From the NCBI RefSeq assembly GCF_000177535.2, contig NC_015673.1, forward strand, positions 2,046,001 to 2,110,000: DNA of 64,000 nucleotides, written 5' to 3'. Numbering within the stretch: the first letter of the stretch is position 1; each line of letters begins with the position of its first letter. The DNA comes from Corynebacterium resistens DSM 45100 (GTDB lineage Bacteria > Actinomycetota > Actinomycetes > Mycobacteriales > Mycobacteriaceae). The notes under the pieces are model-generated. The model was not told where the DNA came from, searched no databases, and saw only the letters and a program-made list of their open reading frames with translations. The translations under genes were made by a program, and so were the position numbers. Of this stretch, positions 9,548-19,114 are shown piece by piece.

Positions 9548-11275
9548 CTAGTACGCCAGCAGTGGTACCGCGCGCTGGGATTGCAGCGAGGTTACTTCAC
9601 GCCAGAAACGAGTTTCCTCATCATCGAAGCGAAGCTTCATCAGCGCCCGAGCGTCTGTCGCGTAAATCGTATCCTTCGTACTGGCTACGCTGACGACAGG
9701 AGCCGTAAGGTTCTGTGCCGAAAGCTGGGTAACCACCGAGCCATCCATAGCGACGTTGAACACGGGGGCGTCATTAACCCTAGTTCCCACAATGAGTGAA
9801 CCATCGACATGCCAGTCCGCTGAGACCGCCGTATCCCCCAGCTGATTGGCAATCTGCATGGGTTTGCCGAGGCGAAGGGCTCCGTTATCGCCCACCTCCA
9901 ACACGGATACGTATACCTTTCCATTGATGATCATCACTGCTCGTGCGCCCGTGTGGGAAACCCGGAACACGCTAATGCGCGCTTTGTCACCAATAAGCGA
10001 TTGCAGGGAACCGGTATCAACCTCGGTTTGTGAAATAAGGTCGCTGGCCGTATTTCTGGTCAACTTGAGCACCTTCTTACCATCCGCCACGGTGTAAACG
10101 GTGTTCCCGTCGGGCGACCAGCTCGGGCGGGTGAGGGATCTGGCTCGCGTGGCGGTTTGCGGTTGGGCATCCTGCCGGCCGACCAACAGGCGCCGCGGTT
10201 CATCCCCACGCCCCATTACCGCCGCGAAAATGGAATCCCGCGGCGATACCGATGCGGATTCCACCCACGATTGCCGCAGCCAGCCGTCAATGGGGTTAGC
10301 ACGGTTGGAATCTACGTCGTTGTAGATCACACCATCACTGACCGCACGCAAAGGCACTTCTATCGGCGCATTTGGATCGTACTGGCTGACATCCTGAAGC
10401 ATGACCCCATCGGGGCGTTCAGCCAAAAGCGGTGAGCCATCGGCTTTCAACTCATAGGGGCCGCGCACATCTGCCGATGCCAAAGTCCACACCACTTGCG
10501 CAGCCACGAGCTTGCGCGTATCCGCAGACATGTCAGTGACCCCAGAGAACTCCACTATAAAACCACCCTGAGAGGAACGGGAGACCTGCGCAGTGGCACC
10601 TTCCGGCAGCAACCGTTTCACGCCATCGCGCAGGGCTGGCTGTGGACCGGCTGTAAGCAGCGAAATCGCTGACGCAGCTGGCGATTGCTGACGGTTATAA
10701 ACCCAGCGCCGATCTGGCACTAGTGAGGTGGCATCGGGATTGAAGAAATAGATCGGACGTGATTCGTACGAGCGCGTAAAGTCCGCCCGATCCATCACTA
10801 CGGCGTTGGGCAGGTTATCAACGCGCCAATCATTACCGTTTTTCACCAGCTCGTACGTGGTCTGGAAGGCTGAATACTCTGGTTGATACACGCCGCCTAC
10901 GCCCAATCGCCCGACGATGTTACCCCGCACCTTGTACGTAATGTGATCAGACGTGGCTTCGCCATCAGAGGCGATATCGATGCGGTCGAGGATCAACACA
11001 GTCTTTTCCGAATCCCACCGGTCATTCGCTTCCGGAGTGAGAAACTGACGAGCCGCTTCATGGCGCGATAGCGGATGGGAGCTAGCCGAGAATAGATCTC
11101 TGAGTAGCAAGTCGCTGGGCTGGTTCTGCCGAGGCTTGGGCACATCCACCTGCGAGGGCTCCGGCGCATAAGAACTGATGGCTTCGGGCGTGGATTTTCC
11201 GGGCAGACTCGTGCAGGCGGATACCAAAGCGAGGGCACTACATGCACAAACTACTGCAGTCAGGTTTTTCTTCAT
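9548..11275 (-). CDS. lpqB: Lipoprotein LpqB, partner of the MtrAB system
   Basis: LpqB is a surface lipoprotein that interacts with the MtrB sensor and modulates MtrA signalling in mycobacteria. The signal peptide ends in the lipobox LVSAC with lipidated Cys21. The N-terminal part contains a GerMN-like domain, and the C-terminal half is the LpqB beta-propeller (segments such as TRPSWSPDGNTVYTVADG and VSADWHVDGSLIVGT). The length of 575 aa is normal. It starts two bases after the mtrB stop, so it is part of the mtrA-mtrB-lpqB operon. Confidence 0.95.
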   Translation of the reverse strand: MKKNLTAVVCACSALALVSACTSLPGKSTPEAISSYAPEPSQVDVPKPRQNQPSDLLLRDLFSASSHPLSRHEAARQFLTPEANDRWDSEKTVLILDRIDIASDGEATSDHITYKVRGNIVGRLGVGGVYQPEYSAFQTTYELVKNGNDWRVDNLPNAVVMDRADFTRSYESRPIYFFNPDATSLVPDRRWVYNRQQSPAASAISLLTAGPQPALRDGVKRLLPEGATAQVSRSSQGGFIVEFSGVTDMSADTRKLVAAQVVWTLASADVRGPYELKADGSPLLAERPDGVMLQDVSQYDPNAPIEVPLRAVSDGVIYNDVDSNRANPIDGWLRQSWVESASVSPRDSIFAAVMGRGDEPRRLLVGRQDAQPQTATRARSLTRPSWSPDGNTVYTVADGKKVLKLTRNTASDLISQTEVDTGSLQSLIGDKARISVFRVSHTGARAVMIINGKVYVSVLEVGDNGALRLGKPMQIANQLGDTAVSADWHVDGSLIVGTRVNDAPVFNVAMDGSVVTQLSAQNLTAPVVSVASTKDTIYATDARALMKLRFDDEETRFWREVTSLQSQRAVPLLAY

Positions 11276-11277
11276 GC

Positions 11278-13011
11278 TTAGCCTTTCTCGCTCTTTTTCG
11301 GTTCGACGCCCTGCGCTGCCCGGTCGGGATCGTCTTCGGCACCCTCGTGGGCGTCGGAAACAAAGGAGTGATCAACCTCCAATGGAAGGGGCGATTCGGC
11401 TGTCTGGTTACCGGCGACCAAGGGAAGGGTCAGTCGGAAACAAGCTCCCACGCGCGGTTCACCGATGGCCTCGAGGCGCCCTCCATGAAGTCGAGCATCC
11501 TCCTGCGCGATGGCCAAACCAAGGCCGGTACCACCAGTGCGTCGCTCGCGGGACGGATCAGAGCGCCAGAAGCGGTTGAACACTAGGTCTTCCTCGCCCG
11601 GCTTGAGCCCCACTCCGTGATCGACGACCGTGACCGCCAACGCAGTCTTCCCCACCGCCATTGTGACATTCACCGGCTTTCCTTCCGAGTGGTCAACGGC
11701 ATTGGCGAAGAGGTTCCGGAGGATTCTTTCCACGCGACGCGAATCGATTTCAACCATGACGGGTTCTTCGGGTAAATCCACCTCGAGAGTAGTTCCGATT
11801 TCCTCAGCAATGACATGCACTTGGGCGAGTGCCGAGCGAACCACGCCGCGAGCATCCACCTTTTCGCGCGAAAGGTTCGCCACTCCGGCATCGTGGCGGG
11901 AGATTTCCAACAAATCCCCCAAGAGCGTTTCGAAGCGATCCAGCTCCTTATTCATCAAGCTCGCTGCGCGGGCAGTCAGCGGATCAAGGTTCTCGGCACT
12001 GTCGTTAATGAGGTCAGCTGCCATTCGCACGGTAGTCAGCGGAGTGCGCAGCTCGTGTGAGACGTCGGAAGTGAACTGCCTTTGCAGCGAGCCGAACTCC
12101 TCCAGATTTCGAATCTGTGTGGAAAGCTTTTCGGCCATGTCGTTAAAGCTGAGGGCCAGGCGCGCAACCTCATCGTTGCCCGTGACCACCATGCGTTCAC
12201 GCAGATGGCCCGCAGCGAACCGTTCGGCGATGCGCGAGGCGGTACGCACTGGTGTCGTCAACTGTTGGGAGAACACCCAAGCGATCACAACGAGGAGAAC
12301 CAGCAGCACGATTGCGCCAGCCGTGAGCAATCCGCGCATCAGCGACAGGGTGGTTTCTTCCGCCTCCAGTGGCATGACGAGGTAGAGCTCGAGCCCGGAA
12401 AGTTCGGAAGAGACGGGAGTGCCGATGACTAATGCTTTGTAATTTCCGTTTTGTCCAGAGAAAGTCTCGTATTGGTAGGCAACCTGACCCTGTTGGACGA
12501 ATCTACGCAGTTCATCGGGAATTCGTGCCGAAGGAGGCGCGATAGTTTCGCCGTCATTCACCCCGCGCGCGATAAGCACAGGGTCGTAGACGGCAGCGGA
12601 AGATTGGTCTACCCCTCCGGAGCGTTCAGAAAGAACAGCGAGGGCAGAACTCAGGCGTACATCGACCGGGTTAGAAGCATCCGAGGAATTGATCTGCTCT
12701 TCCACTGCCACGCGCGCACGATCGAGTTCTTCGGTTGCGGCGGAGTACTTCGTGTTCAAGAGCTGCTGCCCCACGAAGCTGATCAGCACGAACCCCAGAA
12801 TCACCGTAACGAGCAGAGAGGCCAGCAGGACACTGCCGATCACGCGTAGCTGAATGGAGTTCTGCCAGCGCTGCGCAAAGTAATCCACTGCGCGCCGCAC
12901 CGTGGTCACGGGTCGCCGTGCAAACCCTCGCCACAGTTCCTTGGAACTCTGCGGTTCCGGCGCGCTCACAGCCACTGCTGTTCCAGGGGCCTTCTTCTGC
13001 TCTGCTGTCAC
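11278..13011 (-). CDS. mtrB: Sensor histidine kinase MtrB
   Basis: Membrane sensor kinase of the MtrAB two-component system, which controls cell-wall hydrolases, division and osmoprotection in corynebacteria and mycobacteria. Two transmembrane helices (about 57-80 and 230-248) flank an extracellular domain, followed by HAMP (about 250-305). HisKA carries the phospho-acceptor His319 in FTSDVSHELRTPLTTVR. The HATPase domain has NLFANAVDHS and GTGLGLAI motifs. It lies about 100 bases downstream of mtrA. Confidence 0.97.
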   Translation of the reverse strand: MTAEQKKAPGTAVAVSAPEPQSSKELWRGFARRPVTTVRRAVDYFAQRWQNSIQLRVIGSVLLASLLVTVILGFVLISFVGQQLLNTKYSAATEELDRARVAVEEQINSSDASNPVDVRLSSALAVLSERSGGVDQSSAAVYDPVLIARGVNDGETIAPPSARIPDELRRFVQQGQVAYQYETFSGQNGNYKALVIGTPVSSELSGLELYLVMPLEAEETTLSLMRGLLTAGAIVLLVLLVVIAWVFSQQLTTPVRTASRIAERFAAGHLRERMVVTGNDEVARLALSFNDMAEKLSTQIRNLEEFGSLQRQFTSDVSHELRTPLTTVRMAADLINDSAENLDPLTARAASLMNKELDRFETLLGDLLEISRHDAGVANLSREKVDARGVVRSALAQVHVIAEEIGTTLEVDLPEEPVMVEIDSRRVERILRNLFANAVDHSEGKPVNVTMAVGKTALAVTVVDHGVGLKPGEEDLVFNRFWRSDPSRERRTGGTGLGLAIAQEDARLHGGRLEAIGEPRVGACFRLTLPLVAGNQTAESPLPLEVDHSFVSDAHEGAEDDPDRAAQGVEPKKSEKG

Positions 13012-13113
13012 TGGTATGTATCTATTTCCCTGTTATTTGAGTGCGCAACCATCCTGGTGCCCCACTATTCGCCATTGCGCACGAAGCGAGCTGTGATCCC
13101 AGCCCGCTACGAA

Positions 13114-13788
13114 TTACTCGCCCGTCTTGTATCCCACACCACGCACAGTCTGGATGATGCGCGGGTCATCTGGATCAACCTCAATCTTGGAACGCAAGCG
13201 CTGAATGTGCACGTTCACCAACCGTGTATCGGAACTCTTGCGGTATCCCCAGACCTTTTCCAAAAGCTCTTCGCGGGTGAAGACTTGTCGGGGTTTGGAC
13301 GCCAACGTGAGCAGCAAGTCAAATTCGATTGGGGTCAACGGGATTACTTCGTCCCCGCGGGTAACCTGGTGGCCAGAAACATCGATGGTTAGACCGGAAA
13401 TCTCTAGCTTTTCCGGTTTCTCATCCGTGTTGCGGCGCAATCGAGCGCGCACACGCGCCACCAATTCCTTCGGCTTGAATGGCTTGTGAACATAGTCATC
13501 GGCACCAGATTCCAAACCTAGTCCTACATCGACCGTGTCCGTGCGGGCGGTAAGCATGACGATGGGAACTGTGGAATCCTCACGAATCGCGCGGCATACG
13601 TCCACACCATTCATGCCCGGAAGCATCACATCCAACAAGATGAGATCCGGGTTGTGATTGCGGGCTGCGTTCACTGCTTCATTTCCGTCGCCCACGACAA
13701 CCGTTTCGAAACCCTCGCCTTGCAACACGATGGTCAGCATCTCCGCAATAGCGGGATCGTCATCAACAACCAGAATCTTTGGTGCCAT
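13114..13788 (-). CDS. mtrA: Response regulator MtrA
   Basis: OmpR/PhoB-family response regulator partnered with MtrB. The receiver domain has the acidic pocket VVDDD (8-11) and phospho-acceptor Asp53 (LLDVMLPG). The winged-helix DNA-binding domain covers about 130-224 (LTPIEFDLLLTL ... VGYKTGE). It is essential in mycobacteria. It starts ten bases after the tmk stop, so tmk, mtrA, mtrB and lpqB are likely co-transcribed. Confidence 0.97.
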   Translation of the reverse strand: MAPKILVVDDDPAIAEMLTIVLQGEGFETVVVGDGNEAVNAARNHNPDLILLDVMLPGMNGVDVCRAIREDSTVPIVMLTARTDTVDVGLGLESGADDYVHKPFKPKELVARVRARLRRNTDEKPEKLEISGLTIDVSGHQVTRGDEVIPLTPIEFDLLLTLASKPRQVFTREELLEKVWGYRKSSDTRLVNVHIQRLRSKIEVDPDDPRIIQTVRGVGYKTGE

Positions 13789-13798
13789 AGGGTTTCAC

Positions 13799-14461
13799 TT
13801 ACTTTCCATTGTTGTCAGCGAGGGTGGCGACGATTGTATCCACCACTTGTTGTGCACATTGTTTCACGTCGGCCCCGTGATCAAAATTCATAACGAGCCA
13901 TTCGCTAGCCCAATTCCGTGCTGCCAAATCGCGGTAGGCGGCAACGGTATCCACTTGCAATTGTGAGTCTGCCTCGTAGCGATCCTGAGCGCGGGAGGAA
14001 TCTTCATCTGCGCGATGGGCAACGCGTTGCTGGGCAACGGTGGCGTCAACATCAACCAGAACCTGAAGATCCGGCAACGGTGAGCCAAGCGAGTCGAATT
14101 CAAGGCCATACACCCAGTCGGCAACGCTGTCGGATCCCAAGCGTGCGGTGGAATAGGCTGCGTTGGAGGCAACAAACCGATCGAGGAGCACCACGTAGCC
14201 GTCCTCAGAGAAGCTGGCTAGATCCTCCGCAACTTCAGCACGATCGAGGGCGAACATCGTGGCCATTCCATGGATGGAATCAAGCAGATCCCCCATCTGG
14301 CCATAGAGCGCTGCCTGCGCGAGCTGGGCATGAACCGACTGTTCATAGCGCGGAAATCCCACGCGCGCGACTGGAATTTCGCGGGCAAGGAGCTCTGCCT
14401 CCACAGCCGAGACCAGCGTGTTTTTCCCTGCCCCGTCCACACCTTCGAAGGCGATAATCAT
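13799..14461 (-). CDS. tmk: Thymidylate kinase
   Basis: Phosphorylates dTMP to dTDP for DNA synthesis. The P-loop is EGVDGAGKNTL near the N-terminus, with Asn in place of the more common Ser/Thr after GK, as in actinobacterial Tmk. The DR(F/Y) motif is LLDRFVASNAAYS, and the lid-side region is HRADEDSSRAQDRYE. The length of 220 aa is normal. It sits 18 bases downstream of sahH. Confidence 0.93.
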   Translation of the reverse strand: MIIAFEGVDGAGKNTLVSAVEAELLAREIPVARVGFPRYEQSVHAQLAQAALYGQMGDLLDSIHGMATMFALDRAEVAEDLASFSEDGYVVLLDRFVASNAAYSTARLGSDSVADWVYGLEFDSLGSPLPDLQVLVDVDATVAQQRVAHRADEDSSRAQDRYEADSQLQVDTVAAYRDLAARNWASEWLVMNFDHGADVKQCAQQVVDTIVATLADNNGK

Positions 14462-14479
14462 GAGACGTGGCTCCTTCGA

Positions 14480-15967
14480 CTAGTAACGGTAGTGCTCGGG
14501 CTTGAAAGGCCCTTCAACATCTACGCCGATGTACTCAGCCTGCTCCTTGGTGAGCTTTGTCAGCACACCGCCTAGCGCTTCCACATGGATACGGGCTACC
14601 TTCTCATCGAGAATCTTCGGCAGTCGGTAGACCTCGTTATCGTAGTTATCTGCCTTTGTGAACAGCTCGATCTGCGCGATGGTCTGGTCGGCAAAAGAGT
14701 TGGACATGACGAACGAGGGGTGACCGGTAGCATTGCCGAGGTTGAGCAGGCGCCCTTCGGAGAGAACGACAATGCTGACTTCCCCACCGTTGGCAGCCGG
14801 GAAGGTGAATTCATCAACCTGTGGCTTGATGTTGACTCGCTTCACATCATCGTGGTGCAGCAGGCTGGCCATGTCGATTTCGTTATCGAAGTGGCCGATA
14901 TTGCCCAGGATCGCGTGATCCTTCATGTTTTGCATGTGCTCGAAATTAATAATGCCGAAATTACCGGTAGCTGTGATGACGATATCGGCTTCGGAAATGG
15001 CCTCTTCCACCGTAACCACGGGGAAGCCATCCATCAGCGCCTGCAGGGCGTTGATCGGATCAACCTCCGTGACCTTCACGCGTGCACCTTGGCCAGCGAG
15101 CGCTTCCGCACACCCCTTACCGACGTCGCCATATCCACATACCAGCACGTTCTTGCCACCAATCAGCATGTCCGTGGCGCGGTTAATGCCATCCAGCAAA
15201 CTGTGGCGGGTGCCGTAGCGGTTATCAAACTTGGACTTGGTAACCGCATCGTTGACGTTCATCGCTGGGAATGGCAGCACGCCTTGTTCTGCAAAGTGGT
15301 ACAAGCGGTGAACGCCAGTTGTGGTTTCTTCGGTCACGCCCCGCACCGACTCGGCCGCCTCAGCCCACATGCCACGATCGTTGTTAAAGGTACGCGCCAG
15401 CATCCCTAGGAATGCTCTGTGCTCATCGGAATCTTCATCGGTGGGTTCCGGAACCAAACCAGCCGCTTCGAATTCCTTGCCCTTGATGACAGCCATGGTG
15501 GCATCGCCTCCGTCATCGAGGATCATGTTGGCATGCACACGCTGCCCCTCGGAATCGGTACCCCACTGGAAAATCTGTTCCAAGCACCACCAGTACTCGT
15601 CGAGGGTTTCACCCTTCCACGCGAACACAGGCACACCTTGAGGCTGTTCTGGGGTGCCTTGACCGACAACAATGGCCGCAGCGGCTTCATCCTGGGTGGA
15701 GAAAATATTGCAGGAAGCCCAGCGCACCTCCGCACCCAAAGCTGTGAGGGTCTCAATCAACACGGCGGTCTGAACCGTCATGTGAATACTGCCAGCAATA
15801 CGAGCTCCTGCTAGCGGCTGCTCGTCGGCGTACTCTCGGCGCAGTTCCATCAGACCGGGCATCTCGTGCTCCGCAAGACGGATCTGGTGCCGTCCAGCTT
15901 CTGCCAGCTGCACGTCGCGAATTTTGAACTCGAGGTTGCCGATGCGGTCGACAGAAAAGTCAGTCAT
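14480..15967 (-). CDS. sahH: Adenosylhomocysteinase
   Basis: Hydrolyses S-adenosylhomocysteine to adenosine and homocysteine, closing the methyl cycle. The NAD-binding Rossmann motif is [18 protein letters not shown], and the substrate domain shows [20 protein letters not shown] and [15 protein letters not shown]. The C-terminus KPEHYRY is diagnostic. Two close ATGs exist (15979 and 15967). I choose 15967 because the AGGAG box is only one base from the upstream ATG, although its 13-base spacing to 15967 is long. It heads the tmk-mtrAB block. Confidence 0.96.
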   Translation of the reverse strand: MTDFSVDRIGNLEFKIRDVQLAEAGRHQIRLAEHEMPGLMELRREYADEQPLAGARIAGSIHMTVQTAVLIETLTALGAEVRWASCNIFSTQDEAAAAIVVGQGTPEQPQGVPVFAWKGETLDEYWWCLEQIFQWGTDSEGQRVHANMILDDGGDATMAVIKGKEFEAAGLVPEPTDEDSDEHRAFLGMLARTFNNDRGMWAEAAESVRGVTEETTTGVHRLYHFAEQGVLPFPAMNVNDAVTKSKFDNRYGTRHSLLDGINRATDMLIGGKNVLVCGYGDVGKGCAEALAGQGARVKVTEVDPINALQALMDGFPVVTVEEAISEADIVITATGNFGIINFEHMQNMKDHAILGNIGHFDNEIDMASLLHHDDVKRVNIKPQVDEFTFPAANGGEVSIVVLSEGRLLNLGNATGHPSFVMSNSFADQTIAQIELFTKADNYDNEVYRLPKILDEKVARIHVEALGGVLTKLTKEQAEYIGVDVEGPFKPEHYRY

Positions 15968-16038
15968 GAGTTTGCACATACTCCTATTAAAGGGGCGGAC
16001 GGTCCAATGGGCGTAAGTTTAGCGCAGCTGAAAGTCTG

Positions 16039-16410
16039 CTAGCTCAAGGCTTCGGCGTAGGTCTCCAGACCTTCAGGGGCCTCATCGCCGCTACGCTCCA
16101 ATTCTTTGTCGAGAAGCTGGCTACTGAGTTCTTGCAAGCTGGTTTCGCAAGCTCCAATGTGCTCCCGAATGAACGGGTAGCCTTCGGTGACTGTTCCAGA
16201 GCTATACGGAGCCCCACACCAGATTGCTGCGATGCTAGCTGCGCACAAGCCGTTGAGGTACTCCGGATCCTCATGGTCACCTGCGCGTAGACCGAGATTC
16301 ACGGCGTCCTCTACGGCTTCGTAGAGATCCTGCTCATCCAGATCAGTCAGCTCGTCCAGAAAATCCTCGTTCTCGACTTCGCCAAAGATGTATTCGTCCC
16401 AACTGCTCAT
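16039..16410 (-). CDS. DUF4259 domain protein
   Basis: The 123-residue acidic protein starts MSSWDEYIFGEVENEDFLDELTDL, matching the DUF4259 pattern of an N-terminal W-x-x-x-x-F-x-N-[DE]-x-x-x-D-F-L-x-E-L run. A middle helix contains AIWCGAPYSSGTV. A GGAAGGG ribosome-binding site precedes the ATG. Members often occur near nuclease or immunity-type genes elsewhere, but nothing in this context indicates that. Function unknown. Confidence 0.75.
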   Translation of the reverse strand: MSSWDEYIFGEVENEDFLDELTDLDEQDLYEAVEDAVNLGLRAGDHEDPEYLNGLCAASIAAIWCGAPYSSGTVTEGYPFIREHIGACETSLQELSSQLLDKELERSGDEAPEGLETYAEALS

Positions 16411-16425
16411 CTCTAAACCCTTCCT

Positions 16426-16572
16426 CTAAGAGATCTTCGGATCGTTGTTCGGATGCAGCTTTCGTTTCTCTCGCGACGGGGCACTCTTCGCAGTGTCCAC
16501 CGCTTCCAGCTCCACTTTAACTTTTTTCTCGATGACGCCACGGGCTGCTAAACCCCTTGCGAAATAGTTCAC
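16426..16572 (-). CDS. Possible small protein upstream of the DUF4259 gene
   Basis: A GTG-started frame of 48 codons ends 15 bases before the DUF4259 start and has coding-like codon choice in its second half (VKVELEAVDTAKSAP...). The frame stays open further upstream to 16740, antisense to the next gene. No clear ribosome-binding site was seen and no homologue is recognised, so this is a tentative call. Confidence 0.25.
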   Translation of the reverse strand: MNYFARGLAARGVIEKKVKVELEAVDTAKSAPSREKRKLHPNNDPKIS

Positions 16573-16698
16573 TCGTGGTAGGCTCGAAAGGCAATCGTAA
16601 CCAAATCGTGACCTCGCATTGCGCGCCCCTACCGCCCTTGCGAAGGCACTGCGCCACATTGATGGGCGCTTCAACCACCACAACCCAGGAGTACAGCG

Positions 16699-17634
16699 AT
16701 GGAAGAGGAGCGGACCCACACCGCTCGCGTCGACGAGCACTCTGAGACAACTTCGCCCGGTAGCGAAGAAACGTCGTCAGGCCGGCGATTCATCGCGGGC
16801 TTTGCCACGGTGGGCCTAGCGCTAGCTGCCGTAGTTGCAATTTGGTCGTGGCAGGCCACAGGATCCGACCATCCCGCTTCCAAAGGTAGTGCCGAATCCA
16901 ACCAAGAAATTGCATCAGTTTCAACGGGTAAACCATCTGGGTCCCCGGAAAGCTCGCAAACGTCGCGACCAGATCATCACGATCACGCAAACCTTCCATC
17001 GGAAGCCAATTCCACTAGCTCAAAGCAAGGCAAATCCAATAACGGCCGAGGGTCCGGCATCGCTGCTTTGGGACAGGATCCATACTTGCCACCCAACGCG
17101 TGGAACGGAACGCGTTCTGGTGGCTTCGTAGACCCTACGGAAACCGTGCAATTGAACCCCGTTAACCCTGTGGAAAACGGAAATTCGCGAATTGTGGGCC
17201 CAGGGGGCACTCATGTGCTGGGCAATGAACCTGCCAACCCATCGGCGCCTAACTCCCCTTCCAATCCGCAGGCACACCAAAACAATGGCACGCAGAATAT
17301 CCCGGCTATCCCGGGCATTCCTTCCGAATGGGTGCCAACTAATCTCCCATTGCCGAATCAGCCTGGCAACGCCGGTGCAAGCAACGGCGAAGTTCCCACC
17401 GGCGCTCCTCAGGTAACGCCAACAAAACCGGGCGCTGGGGAAGATAGCGGACCAACTGGAAACCCCGCCCCCGGCCACAGCGAATCGCCCGGTAAAGATA
17501 CCCACAACACAACCAAGCCGAACGGTCCGACCACAGCCAAACCAAAGCCAGATTCGCGCCCAGGGGGCGAAGCCGGCCGAGACTGGGGTTCCGCTTCCCA
17601 CAACGGGGTAACGGACACCACGGAAGAAAACTAA
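16699..17634 (+). CDS. Membrane-anchored Pro/Asn/Gly-rich extracellular protein, uncharacterised
   Basis: A 311-residue protein with a charged cytoplasmic N-terminus (1-30), one transmembrane helix (about 31-51) and a 260-residue outside region rich in Pro, Asn, Gly, Ser and Thr. No cysteine and no known domain was seen. The most ordered-looking part is about 120-175 (GQDPYLPPNAWNG, GGFVDPTETVQLNP, IVGPGGTHVLG). The C-terminus is almost pure low complexity with Pro-Lys and Pro-Gly runs. The ribosome-binding site AGGAG lies seven bases before ATG. The layout suggests a cell-wall-spanning stalk protein; function unknown. Confidence 0.8.
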   Translation: MEEERTHTARVDEHSETTSPGSEETSSGRRFIAGFATVGLALAAVVAIWSWQATGSDHPASKGSAESNQEIASVSTGKPSGSPESSQTSRPDHHDHANLPSEANSTSSKQGKSNNGRGSGIAALGQDPYLPPNAWNGTRSGGFVDPTETVQLNPVNPVENGNSRIVGPGGTHVLGNEPANPSAPNSPSNPQAHQNNGTQNIPAIPGIPSEWVPTNLPLPNQPGNAGASNGEVPTGAPQVTPTKPGAGEDSGPTGNPAPGHSESPGKDTHNTTKPNGPTTAKPKPDSRPGGEAGRDWGSASHNGVTDTTEEN

Positions 17635-17641
17635 TGTTGGC

Positions 17642-17665
17642 GCGCCAGCGCGATCGCGCTGGTGC
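17642..17665. terminator. Long palindromic hairpin after the Pro-rich protein gene
   Basis: The core CCAGCGCGATCGCGCTGG (17645-17662) is an 18-bp perfect palindrome and can be extended by a G-U and two further pairs. It starts eight bases after the stop codon. No U-tract follows. It probably limits read-through between the convergent Pro-rich protein gene and manA. Confidence 0.5.
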
Positions 17666-17795
17666 CAGTGGCCAGCCGTTTGCGAACTAGCACCAATAGC
17701 TAGGCGCCCGAGAACTAGCACCAATAGCCAGCCATTTGCGAACTAGCACCTATAACCCCGCGCTCGAGAACTAGCGCCTGAATATTAGCTCTGGC
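17656..17795. repeat. 28-bp tandem repeat, five units, alternating two tail types
   Basis: Units begin at 17684, 17712, 17740 and 17768, each with GAACTAGC(A/G)CC and exactly 28 bases apart. A degenerate unit at 17656-17683 differs from the 17712 unit almost only by transitions. Tails alternate (…GCCATTTGC type and …CGCTCGA type), suggesting growth by a 56-bp doublet. The last unit contains the manA stop codon (17785-17787), so the array runs off the 3' end of manA. Confidence 0.85.
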
Positions 17796-18969
17796 AGCCG
17801 ACGCGAGCGATGAAGGCCCGACCGGCGACCTCCACAGGTTCATCGCTGGCGCCGACCCAGACAGCTTCTGCAGACGCCAGTGAGCTCCCATCCACTTTCA
17901 CAGAATCGTCCACGCTGAGAACAATAGCGGGGCCATTTACCGCCAATGTGGCACCTGCATCCAGCCTCTGAAGGTCAAACTCCGGTGCGGGGGTGATGTA
18001 ATGTCCTCCTGCTGCTGGGCGCAGGGTTGGATCATCCAGGGGCTCGCAAGTTACGAGGTTCATTAGTTCCGCAACATCGATGTTCTTGCTGGTCAATCCG
18101 CCACGCAACACGTTATCCGAATTCGCCATAATCTCCACACCCAAACCATCAAGGTAGGCGTGCAACTGTCCAGCATCCAGATAGATCGCCTCCCCCGGCT
18201 GTAATGCTAGGTGATTAAGCAAAAGCGCCACGAGAATCCCCACATCGCCGGGGTACTGCTCGGCGATCTTAACGACTCCTTGGAGGGTCTGCTCCATCCA
18301 TTTCGATTGCCCCGGAGTGCCAGATGCAATTTCGCGGGCGCGGGGCAGGAGGGCGTCGAGTATAGAAGAAACCTCCGTGCGTTCAAGGCCAAAGAACCCC
18401 TCCAAGGTGGCTCGTAGCCCAGCAGAGGTTGGATCGTTTCGCAGGGCTTCAGTTGCAGTTGTTAGGGGGCCGACGCCAAGAGTGTCCAGGAGTTCGAGTG
18501 TCCTTTTGATCGGACGGAAACCTGCCATCGCCCGGAACTCGGTCAGCGCAACGAGCAACTCTGGTTTATGGTTATCGTCCTTGTAATTGCGATGAAAGGC
18601 ATCCAGTGGCACACCTTCGGCGTTCTCCCGAGCAAAGCCTTCCTCTGCCTGCTGTTTGGTGGGATGGACTTGGATGGAAAGCGCACGGTCAGCGGCGAGA
18701 AGTTTTAGCAGGAAAGGCAGGCGCCCATAGCGCTCGGCAACATTTGCCCCAAGGGCCGCCCGCGGTGAAGCTTCAATCGCATCGAGCAAGCTGGTGTTAG
18801 TACCGCTCGGATCGACGCTGTTCCCCAATAGGCTGGGGCTACCAGGGTGGGCGCCGAACCACATCTCAGCCTCGGGCTCAATGGATGGGACAGGTCGCCC
18901 CGATAGTTGGGCGAGCGCCGTTTTCGAGCCCCAGTCATAATTGCGAATGATGCCGTGTAGTTGCTCCAC
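17785..18969 (-). CDS. manA: Mannose-6-phosphate isomerase, class I
   Basis: Interconverts fructose-6-phosphate and mannose-6-phosphate, feeding GDP-mannose for lipomannan, lipoarabinomannan and other mannosides. The N-terminus is typical (QLHGIIRNYDWGSKTALAQL). The zinc-site segments are LSIQVHPTKQQAEEGF and DNHKPELLVAL, and the C-terminal substrate-binding part has EIMANSDNVLRGGLTSKNID. The start is GTG. It is followed by the 28-bp repeat array and lies downstream of pmmA as in M. tuberculosis (Rv3255c). Confidence 0.95.
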   Translation of the reverse strand: MEQLHGIIRNYDWGSKTALAQLSGRPVPSIEPEAEMWFGAHPGSPSLLGNSVDPSGTNTSLLDAIEASPRAALGANVAERYGRLPFLLKLLAADRALSIQVHPTKQQAEEGFARENAEGVPLDAFHRNYKDDNHKPELLVALTEFRAMAGFRPIKRTLELLDTLGVGPLTTATEALRNDPTSAGLRATLEGFFGLERTEVSSILDALLPRAREIASGTPGQSKWMEQTLQGVVKIAEQYPGDVGILVALLLNHLALQPGEAIYLDAGQLHAYLDGLGVEIMANSDNVLRGGLTSKNIDVAELMNLVTCEPLDDPTLRPAAGGHYITPAPEFDLQRLDAGATLAVNGPAIVLSVDDSVKVDGSSLASAEAVWVGASDEPVEVAGRAFIARVGCQS

Positions 18970-19114
18970 GTTGCAGTCCTTTGTCCTTATTCGTGCTACC
19001 CAGGATGTGCGCTATACAAGGCCTGTGGGATCGGGCACTGTAATTATTTCCGTACCAGTTGGTGGCCGTGTGCTGTCTCCAGAGAAACACTCAGGTTAAG
19101 TCTCGCGCGCCGAG

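Noticed and set aside
9121..9693. 190-codon plus-strand frame opposite comF
   Set aside because: Pro/Ala/His-rich composition typical of an antisense shadow; comF has clear motifs on the other strand.
15968..16038. SAH riboswitch in the sahH leader
   Set aside because: The leader is short and no conserved riboswitch stem pattern could be recognised by eye.
17656..17795. CRISPR array
   Set aside because: The 28-base units are contiguous with no unique spacers and there are no cas genes, so it is a simple tandem repeat.
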